A DNA stretch of 7,731 bases from Chitinophagaceae bacterium (lineage in GTDB: Bacteria; Bacteroidota; Bacteroidia; Chitinophagales; Chitinophagaceae), in assembly GCA_947459455.1 (NCBI GenBank), contig CANHEC010000092.1:1-7731 (forward strand), given 5' to 3'. A model generated the notes under the pieces. The model saw only the letters and a program-made list of their open reading frames with translations, was not told the origin of the DNA and did not search any database. Position numbers and translations under genes: made by a program. Shown here in pieces: positions 1-6,344 of the stretch. The first letter of the stretch is position 1, and each line of letters begins with the position of its first letter.

Positions 1-1419
1 ATAGACGAAGTGCAGGGCTACAACGGTAACAACTTCTTTGCGCCTGGTTTTTACAACATCAACAACCTGCAGCAAAAGAATACTTACTACAACTACGCCG
101 AAAAGCGCATCAACTCTGTATTCGGTTCGGCTGAACTTTCGTATAACCGCTTCCTGTACCTGACCGTAACCGCACGTAACGACTGGTATAGCACGCTGGC
201 ACCCGAAAACTGGTCGATCCTGTATCCTTCGGTAGCTGGTAGCTTTATCTTGAGCGAAGCAGTGAAACTGCCTGAGATCTTCAATTTTGCCAAGGTGCGT
301 GCCTCTTGGGCCAAAGTGGGTGGCGACCGTTCTCCCTACGGCCTGACGCTGCAGTACGGCCTGAATGCGAATACTTTTGGTGGTGTACCGGTGGGCAACA
401 TTGCTACCAACACCATCCCGAACCGCAACCTGGTGCCGTACACTGTAACCTCTTACGAATTTGGTTTCGAAACCCGGATGTTCAACAACCGCCTGGGTGT
501 TGATTTCACCGTGTACAACCGTAAGACCACCAACGATATCATCAGCAGCCAGATTTCGCAGACCTCTGGTTTCGGTAGCGTACTCATCAACGTGGGTGAG
601 ATCACCAACCGTGGTGTGGAACTGTTGTTGAACTACTCGCCCATCCGTGGCAAGAAGTTTAGCTGGGATGTGAGCTACAACCTGGGCTACAACAAGGGCA
701 CTGTTGACAGGATATCTGATCAGCTGACCAGCTCTCGTATTGCACAGGCTCGTTCACTCACTGCCTTTGTTGATCATCGCGTAGGTATGCCTTTTGGTCA
801 GGTAGTAGCTATCGACTACAAGCGCAATGCCAATGGCGAGATCCTGCTGCGTGATGGCTTCCCTCAACGTGGCAATCAGGTGACTGTTGGTACCGGTGTT
901 TCGCCCTACACCATGGGTTTGAACAACGCCTTCCGCTTCGGTCGCTTCAACTTTGAATTCCTGATTGATGGTCGCTTTGGTGGCTACATGTACTCGGGTA
1001 CCAACGACTTCGCTACTTTCCGCGGTTTGCACCAGCAAACAGTGGCTGGCCGCGATGGTGGTATCGTAGCCGAAGGCATAGACGAAGTAACCGGCCGCCC
1101 CAACACCGTGCGGGTAGCTGCCCAGGACTACTGGCAGCGGGTAGGTTTGAACATCTCAAGAGAGTTCATCTACAAGTCTGATTTCATCAAACTGCGTCAG
1201 ATTATCTTCTCTTACAACATCGGCGACGACGTACTGAAGAAGACTCCGTTCCGCGGCGCTTCTATTTCGCTGGTGGGTCGCAACCTGCTGATCCTGCACA
1301 AGCATACGCCCAATATCGATCCTGAATCGACCTACAACTCTGGCAATGGCCAGGGCCTGGAATGGTATGGCGTACCGCCCGTGCGGTCAGTGGGTGTCAA
1401 CCTCAATCTGAAGTTCTAA
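1..1419 (+). CDS. SusC/RagA-family TonB-dependent outer-membrane receptor, C-terminal part (5' truncated by window)
   Basis: This is the C-terminal 472 residues of a SusC-type TonB-dependent transporter, an outer-membrane beta-barrel that imports oligomers with energy from TonB/ExbBD while its SusD partner caps it. The frame is open from base 1, so the signal peptide, carboxypeptidase-like N-terminal domain, plug and first barrel strands lie upstream; full-length SusC proteins are usually about 1000 residues. Visible family hallmarks are the RINSVFGSAELSYNRFLYLT stretch followed by RNDWYSTL (codons about 36-68), YPSVAGSF shortly after, and many amphipathic strands with Asn/Tyr/Gly-rich loops. 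The chain ends in a strand terminating in Phe (VGVNLNLKF), the usual C-terminal signal for barrel assembly by BAM. The susD-like gene follows after 28 bases, so the two are surely cotranscribed. The substrate cannot be read from the sequence. Codon use is strongly biased to AAC, GGT and CTG, fitting high expression. The family call is secure. Confidence 0.95.
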   Translation: MDEVQGYNGNNFFAPGFYNINNLQQKNTYYNYAEKRINSVFGSAELSYNRFLYLTVTARNDWYSTLAPENWSILYPSVAGSFILSEAVKLPEIFNFAKVRASWAKVGGDRSPYGLTLQYGLNANTFGGVPVGNIATNTIPNRNLVPYTVTSYEFGFETRMFNNRLGVDFTVYNRKTTNDIISSQISQTSGFGSVLINVGEITNRGVELLLNYSPIRGKKFSWDVSYNLGYNKGTVDRISDQLTSSRIAQARSLTAFVDHRVGMPFGQVVAIDYKRNANGEILLRDGFPQRGNQVTVGTGVSPYTMGLNNAFRFGRFNFEFLIDGRFGGYMYSGTNDFATFRGLHQQTVAGRDGGIVAEGIDEVTGRPNTVRVAAQDYWQRVGLNISREFIYKSDFIKLRQIIFSYNIGDDVLKKTPFRGASISLVGRNLLILHKHTPNIDPESTYNSGNGQGLEWYGVPPVRSVGVNLNLKF

Positions 1420-1447
1420 TCTGCCTAACCAACTCAATTGAAGAATT

Positions 1448-2977
1448 ATGAAGTACAATAAAATATTTTTTGGTGTACTGATCGCAACAACCGGTTTGGT
1501 AGGATGTACCAAGGATTTCGAGAAAGTGAACGTAAATCCGACGACCCTTCCTGATCTGGCGACAGACATCCTGTTTACGCAGGCTACCCTGGCTACCTCT
1601 GGTGGCGAGTACGAGGCCTGGCGTACCAACCTGATCTACAATACACAGTTTGTGCAGCAGTTCGCTTCGCTGTCTTGGGCGCAGGGCGATAAGTACGAGT
1701 TTAACGAAGGTTACAACTCGGCCCTGTGGGATGCCTACTACGGCGATGCCATCAAGAACCTGACCAACCTGGTGGAGAAAACCAAAGGCGTGGCTGCTGA
1801 CGTAAACTACAACAGTGCCGCCCGTATTCTGAAGGCTTTTGCATTCCTGCGCCTCACCGATAGCTATGGCGATATTCCGTACAGCGAAGCCGGCAAAGGC
1901 TTTGTAAGCGGTGTATTTGCGCCCAAGTACGATGAGCAGCGCACCATTCTGGCCGACCTCATCAACGAGCTGGATGCTGCTGCCAAGGCGTTTGATGCTA
2001 CGCGTCCTTTCAGGGGCGATGTGAGCAGCTACAACGGCAACGTAACCCTGTGGCGCAAGGCTGCCTATAGCCTGATGCTGCGGGTGGCTATGCGCATGAG
2101 CAAGAAAGATGCAGCGGCTGCACAGGCTGGCGTACAGCGGGCACTGGCTGGTGGCGTCGTAGCCGATGCCAATGAGTCGTTCCGCATTCGTCACCTGCCG
2201 GGTGCATTTGCCAACCCCAACAGTGTAGTACTCGGTTACTTTGCTGGTGGTCGTAACGAGCTGTCGAACGACAACTTCAAATTCTCGAAGACGTTTATCG
2301 ACTGGCTGCGCAACATGAACGATCCCCGCCTGCGTATCCTGAGCGTAGTACGTACCGGCCCCAGTTCTTCGCCCAACATTGGTACCGAAAACGATGACCT
2401 CGCCATCCAGAAGGGCCTGCCCAATGGCACCAACCCCAATGGCTTCAGCGGCCTGGCTACTTTCTCGCAGCTGCGTTCCAGCTTTGCCGATCCCGATGAT
2501 CCAAACATCCTGGTAAGCCATGGCCAAACCCTGCTGCTGCTGGCCGAGGCCCGCGAACGTGGCTGGATCACCGCCGGCACTGCCGAGCAGTACTTCCGCG
2601 ATGGTGTTCGCTCCTCTATCAACCAGCTGCGCCTGTACAGTCCGTCGGCTGCGCTGTTTGATGATGCGGCTATCAACACTTACGTGACTGGCCTGATGTG
2701 GCCTGCTACCCAGGCCGAGCGTCTGCGGGTTATCAATGAGCAGTACTACGTGACCTCGCTGCTGGATGGCTACGAGCCGCATGCCAACTGGCGTCGTTCG
2801 GGTCACCCGCAGCTCACGCCTGTCAACTTCGCGGGCAACTACACCAATGGTGTTATTCCGCGTCGCTTTCAGTACCCTGCCAGCGAGCTGGGCCTGAATG
2901 GTACCAACCTGCAGGCTGCTATTACTCGCCAGGGTGCCAACAACTGGACGACCCGCGTATGGTGGGATTCGAACTAA
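1448..2977 (+). CDS. SusD/RagB-family surface lipoprotein (SusD-like_2 type)
   Basis: This 509-residue lipoprotein is the ligand-binding partner of the upstream SusC receptor, acting at the outer face of the outer membrane. The N-terminus is a lipoprotein signal: Lys2 and Lys5, a hydrophobic run, then the lipobox LVGC with Cys20 as the lipidated residue. Acidic residues just after it (TKDFE) resemble Bacteroidota surface-export signals. Family hallmarks are the helical segment ending in DSYGDIPYSEAGKG (residues about 138-152), the LLLLAEARERGW helix (about 362-373), and the C-terminal TTRVWWD motif typical of the SusD-like_2 branch. The length fits this branch (roughly 480-530), so the gene looks intact. 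The start at 1448 gives a well-formed signal peptide; the preceding bases (GAAGAATT) hold only a weak purine stretch, as is normal in this phylum. It is the last gene before a strong terminator. The ligand is unknown, and no degradative enzyme is adjacent to suggest one. Confidence 0.94.
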   Translation: MKYNKIFFGVLIATTGLVGCTKDFEKVNVNPTTLPDLATDILFTQATLATSGGEYEAWRTNLIYNTQFVQQFASLSWAQGDKYEFNEGYNSALWDAYYGDAIKNLTNLVEKTKGVAADVNYNSAARILKAFAFLRLTDSYGDIPYSEAGKGFVSGVFAPKYDEQRTILADLINELDAAAKAFDATRPFRGDVSSYNGNVTLWRKAAYSLMLRVAMRMSKKDAAAAQAGVQRALAGGVVADANESFRIRHLPGAFANPNSVVLGYFAGGRNELSNDNFKFSKTFIDWLRNMNDPRLRILSVVRTGPSSSPNIGTENDDLAIQKGLPNGTNPNGFSGLATFSQLRSSFADPDDPNILVSHGQTLLLLAEARERGWITAGTAEQYFRDGVRSSINQLRLYSPSAALFDDAAINTYVTGLMWPATQAERLRVINEQYYVTSLLDGYEPHANWRRSGHPQLTPVNFAGNYTNGVIPRRFQYPASELGLNGTNLQAAITRQGANNWTTRVWWDSN

Positions 2978-2989
2978 AACCATGCTACT

Positions 2990-3023
2990 GTTGACCGTAT
3001 AAAACTGCCAACAGCTAGCTTTA
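2990..3023 (+). promoter_or_regulatory. Candidate Bacteroidota-type promoter for the gene at 3084
   Basis: A GTTG at 2990-2993 resembles the Bacteroidota -33 element (TTTG), and TAGCTTTA at 3016-3023 matches the -7 consensus TAnnTTTG except at the last base. The gap between them is 22 bases, slightly long. If real, transcription would begin near 3028-3031, inside the left arm of the terminator stem, giving a leader of about 55 bases for the downstream gene. This is pattern matching on short motifs only; a chance match is quite possible. Confidence 0.2.
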
Positions 3024-3024
3024 T

Positions 3025-3064
3025 ACATGTCAGGTAGTATTTTGCTACCTGACATGTTTTTTTT
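3025..3064 (+). terminator. Rho-independent terminator of the susCD unit
   Basis: A perfect 13-bp inverted repeat has its left arm ACATGTCAGGTAG at 3025-3037 and its right arm CTACCTGACATGT at 3045-3057, separated by a 7-base loop (TATTTTG). It runs straight into eight consecutive T (3057-3064, the first T shared with the stem). This is a textbook intrinsic terminator for transcripts coming from the susD-like gene, 47 bases after its stop. On the opposite strand no T-run follows the stem, so it should work in one direction only. It separates the susCD pair from the gene starting at 3084. Confidence 0.93.
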
Positions 3065-3083
3065 AACCCAAGTAGTGAGCACG

Positions 3084-6000
3084 ATGCGTGGTAGAAAATT
3101 GGGGCGCATAGTAGTGGGGATGCTGGCCACTGTTACTGGTTGCCTATCGCTGAATGCGCAGCCCTTGTTTCAAACAGTGCCGCCTGCGCAAAGCGGTGTG
3201 TTTTTGAATAACCGCCTGCCCGAAACACCGCAACTCAACATCATTACCTACGAATATTTTTACAATGGCGGTGGCGTGGGCGTAGCCGATTTCAACCGCG
3301 ATGGGCTGATGGATATTTACCTCAGCAGCAATTTGCAGCCCAATAAACTCTACCTCAATCGGGGCAATTTTCAGTTTGAAGACGTGACCAAAGCCGCTGG
3401 TGTAGCGGGCAGACCCGGCTGGAAAACCGGCGTCAGCATTGCCGACGTGAATGCCGATGGCTGGCCCGATATTTACCAATGCTACAGCGGCGATTTTGAG
3501 CCTGCTGTCCGGCGCAATCAGCTCTTCATCAACAATGGCGATGGCAGCTTTAGCGAGCAGGCAGCTGCCTACGGCATAGCCGACGAAGGCTATACCACGC
3601 AAGCGGCTTTTTTCGACTACGATCGGGATGGCGATCTCGACTTGTATGTGCTGAACCACAACATCAAGAACCTTCGAAATTTTGATGCAGCTTTTGTAAA
3701 AAAAATGGTAGACCCCGATGCCGGTGATCGGCTGTATCGCAACGACAATGGCAAGTTTACCGATGTATCCAGGCTGGCGGGCATCATTTCCAATCCGCTG
3801 GGCTATGGCCTGGGCCTGGCCATCAGCGATGTAAATGCCGACGGCTGGCCCGATATCTATGTGAGCAACGATTATGTGGAAGAAGATTATTTGTATATCA
3901 ATAACCGCGATGGCAGCTTTAGCGAAAGGCTGAAGCAGCAAATGGGCCATATCAGCAATTTTAGTATGGGCAGCGATATAGCCGACATCAACAACGATGG
4001 CTGGCCCGATGTGTATACGCTGGACATGCTGCCGGCCGACAACAAACGGCAGAAACTGCTGTATGCTCCTGATAACTACGAAACCTATTACAGCACTTTG
4101 CGCAATGGTTTTCATCACCAGCTGATGCGCAATATGCTGCACCTGAATAACGGCAACAATACATTTAGCGAAGTGGGCCAGTTGAGTGGCGTGGCTGCCA
4201 CCGACTGGAGCTGGTCGGCCCTGCTGGCCGATTTTACCAACGATGGCCGCAAAGACCTGCTGGTGACCAATGGCTATGGTCGCGACATGATCAACCGCGA
4301 CTTCATGAAATTTTATGCCGACGAAAGACTGAAACACCTGAAAGGCGAAACCGATAGTCGGATGTTTCGGATGCTGCAAGGCATTAAGACCACGCCACTG
4401 ACGAACTACTTTTTTGAAAACACCGATGGACTGCATTTTAAAGACCGCTCGGCACAATGGGGCTTCGATAAGGCGGGTCTTTCGCATGGTGCCGCTTACG
4501 CCGATTTTGACAACGACGGCGATCTGGACATCGTGATCAACAATATGAACGATACCGCTACCGTGCTGCGCAACCAATGTGTGGAGCAGGCAGGTGGCAA
4601 GCGCTTTCTGCAGGTAAAACTGAGCATGCCGGGTAAAAACGCTTCGGCCATTGGCAGTCAGGTGTGGGTGTACAGCCGCGGCCAGCTGCAAATGCAGGAA
4701 CTGTACCCCGTACGTGGTTTTCAATCGAGCATGCTGGGGGCGCTGCATTTTGGTTTGGGCACTTCCGCCGCTATCGATTCGGTACTGGTGCGCTGGCCCG
4801 ATGGCCAATGGCAGCAAGCGAAAGCAAACCTGCAGCAACCGGTGCTGAGTATTGGCTATGCACCCAACAGACAGGCACCCGCAGCGGTGCGTAGCAAGCC
4901 GGTGTTTCGCAGTGCTGGCATGGGTGTCGATTTCAGGCACCAGGAGCCTGCCAACAACGATTTTAAGATACAGCCACTCATGCCGTCTATGATATCCTAC
5001 CGCGGACCAGCCATGGCCAGTGCCGATATAAATGGTGATGGACAGCCTGAGCTGTTCATAGGTGGTGCTGCCAATCAGCCCGCTGCATTGCTCACCATGG
5101 TGCAGGGCCGTTGGGCCGCCACGCAGCAGCCTGCCTTACAGGCCGATGCAGCATTTGAAGATGTAGATGCCCGATTTTTTGATGCCGATGGCGACGGCGA
5201 TGCCGACCTGCTGGCAGGCAGTGGTGGTTTTTCTTTTCCTGCCGGCGATAGCTTGTATGCACCACGGCTGTACAAAAATGTAAATGGCCGCCTGGTGCGG
5301 GATGCCGGCGCTTTGCCTGCACTGAGTGTGAGCGTAGGTAGCCTGCTCGTGACCGATTTGAACAATGATGGAGCGCCCGACATTGTGCTGGGTGCCCGGG
5401 TGCATCCCTGGCATTATCCGCAGGCCGATAGCAGTGTGGTGTTGCTAAATAATGGCAAAGGCCAGTTCAGCGTGCAGCAGCGCTGGATGGCAGGGCTGGT
5501 ATGCCACCTGCAGGTGGCCGATCTGGATGCCGACGGGCAAAATGAAATACTGGTGGCTGCCGAATGGAGCAGCCTGCGGGTGTTTCAGTACCGGCAGGGG
5601 CGTATGCTCGAAGTGTCGGATCGCTACTTTGACCAGCGCCTGACCGGCTGGTGGAATAAAGTACTACCCGCCGATATGGATGGCGATGGCGATAAAGATG
5701 TACTCAGCCTGAATTGGGGCATGAATTCGCAACTGCAGCCCAACGATTCTTTACCCATTGAATTGTACTACGCCGATTTTGATGACAATGGAAGCGTGGA
5801 TCCCTTGCTTTGCTATCCTATTCAGGGAAAAAACTATCCCATGGCCAGCCGCGATGAGATGACCGATCAGATTGTGAGCTTGCGGCAGCGCTTTCCTACC
5901 TACGATGCTTACAGTGAAGCTCAGATAACCGATGTGCTATCAGCTGCTCAACAGCAAAAAGCAACGCGACTCACGGCTACCACTTTGCAAACCGGCTGGT

Positions 6001-6344
6001 GGAGAAATGACAACGGCCGCTTCAGTTGGGTGCCGCTGCCAGCCGAAGCACAGGTGGCGCCCATGTATGCGGCGGCCGTGGCCGATTTTAATGGCGATGG
6101 TGTGACCGATGTATTGCTGGGCGGTAATGTGGAGCATGCCCGCATTAAACTCGGAAAAATTGATGCCAGCTTTGGTACCTTATTGCTGGGGCAGGGCAAA
6201 GGTGTATTTGCGGCTGCTACGCCCATGGCTGCCGGCCTGTCTATCAGCGGTTGTGTGCGTCAGTTTGAAATGATGAATGTAAAAGGCAAGCGCCTGTTGG
6301 TAGCCGCTATTAACAATGGGCTGCCGCAGGTATTCGAGTATTGA
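3084..6344 (+). CDS. Exported FG-GAP/VCBS-repeat protein with central ASPIC/UnbV domain (CRTAC-like double propeller)
   Basis: This 1086-residue exported protein belongs to the CRTAC1/ASPIC-UnbV group of beta-propeller proteins, common in Bacteroidota but without a settled function. Calcium-type loops of the DxNxDG kind begin near residues 69, 121, 178, 249, 301, 383 and 474. An ASPIC/UnbV domain follows (about 509-580, ending with VLVRWPDGQW), then seven further loops near 648, 700, 758, 813, 864, 898 and 1001. This reads as two seven-bladed propellers joined by ASPIC. The start at 3084 is preferred over upstream ATGs at 3027 and 3054, because those lie in the terminator stem and would put a non-signal sequence first. 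From 3084 there is a basic n-region (RGRKLGR), a hydrophobic core, and either signal peptidase I cleavage after LNA or a lipobox VTGC with Cys20. No convincing ribosome-binding site is seen. The stop abuts the start of the haloperoxidase gene, implying translational coupling. Domain calls are firm; binding partner and ligand are unknown. Confidence 0.92.
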   Translation: MRGRKLGRIVVGMLATVTGCLSLNAQPLFQTVPPAQSGVFLNNRLPETPQLNIITYEYFYNGGGVGVADFNRDGLMDIYLSSNLQPNKLYLNRGNFQFEDVTKAAGVAGRPGWKTGVSIADVNADGWPDIYQCYSGDFEPAVRRNQLFINNGDGSFSEQAAAYGIADEGYTTQAAFFDYDRDGDLDLYVLNHNIKNLRNFDAAFVKKMVDPDAGDRLYRNDNGKFTDVSRLAGIISNPLGYGLGLAISDVNADGWPDIYVSNDYVEEDYLYINNRDGSFSERLKQQMGHISNFSMGSDIADINNDGWPDVYTLDMLPADNKRQKLLYAPDNYETYYSTLRNGFHHQLMRNMLHLNNGNNTFSEVGQLSGVAATDWSWSALLADFTNDGRKDLLVTNGYGRDMINRDFMKFYADERLKHLKGETDSRMFRMLQGIKTTPLTNYFFENTDGLHFKDRSAQWGFDKAGLSHGAAYADFDNDGDLDIVINNMNDTATVLRNQCVEQAGGKRFLQVKLSMPGKNASAIGSQVWVYSRGQLQMQELYPVRGFQSSMLGALHFGLGTSAAIDSVLVRWPDGQWQQAKANLQQPVLSIGYAPNRQAPAAVRSKPVFRSAGMGVDFRHQEPANNDFKIQPLMPSMISYRGPAMASADINGDGQPELFIGGAANQPAALLTMVQGRWAATQQPALQADAAFEDVDARFFDADGDGDADLLAGSGGFSFPAGDSLYAPRLYKNVNGRLVRDAGALPALSVSVGSLLVTDLNNDGAPDIVLGARVHPWHYPQADSSVVLLNNGKGQFSVQQRWMAGLVCHLQVADLDADGQNEILVAAEWSSLRVFQYRQGRMLEVSDRYFDQRLTGWWNKVLPADMDGDGDKDVLSLNWGMNSQLQPNDSLPIELYYADFDDNGSVDPLLCYPIQGKNYPMASRDEMTDQIVSLRQRFPTYDAYSEAQITDVLSAAQQQKATRLTATTLQTGWWRNDNGRFSWVPLPAEAQVAPMYAAAVADFNGDGVTDVLLGGNVEHARIKLGKIDASFGTLLLGQGKGVFAAATPMAAGLSISGCVRQFEMMNVKGKRLLVAAINNGLPQVFEY
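3538..3556 (+). repeat. 19-base direct repeat within propeller 1, copy 1 of 2
   Basis: GCGATGGCAGCTTTAGCGA occurs here and again at 3907-3925, 369 bases (123 codons) downstream and in the same reading frame. Both copies encode the DGSFSE segment that follows a GWPDIY blade. They mark related two-blade units of the propeller rather than a mobile element. Confidence 0.8.
3907..3925 (+). repeat. 19-base direct repeat within propeller 1, copy 2 of 2
   Basis: This is the second exact copy of the 19-base word at 3538-3556, again encoding DGSFSE after a GWPDIY blade. The surrounding codons have diverged, so the duplication is either old or kept similar by coding constraint and codon preference. Confidence 0.8.

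Noticed and set aside
2991..3025. Sigma-70-like TTGACC (2991) and TTTATA (3020) pair
   Set aside because: The spacing is 23 bases, too long for a standard -35/-10 pair, and this phylum normally uses a different -33/-7 consensus.
1403..3130. Long open frame on the - strand (575 codons) opposite the susD-like gene
   Set aside because: It lies opposite a clearly recognisable SusD-family gene, has low-complexity Val/Gly/Ala/Gln-rich composition with no domain or signal peptide, and crosses the terminator. It is a by-product of the codon bias on the + strand.
3538..3925. Spaced repeats as a CRISPR or mobile-element signature
   Set aside because: There are only two copies, in frame within a repeat-protein gene, and they encode the same structural motif. 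There is no spacer series, transposase or terminal repeats.
3144..4940. Long open frame on the - strand (598 codons) opposite the propeller gene
   Set aside because: Its repeated Ile/Ala/Val/His-rich text is the antisense image of the repeated calcium-loop codons. The + strand has unmistakable VCBS and ASPIC motifs.
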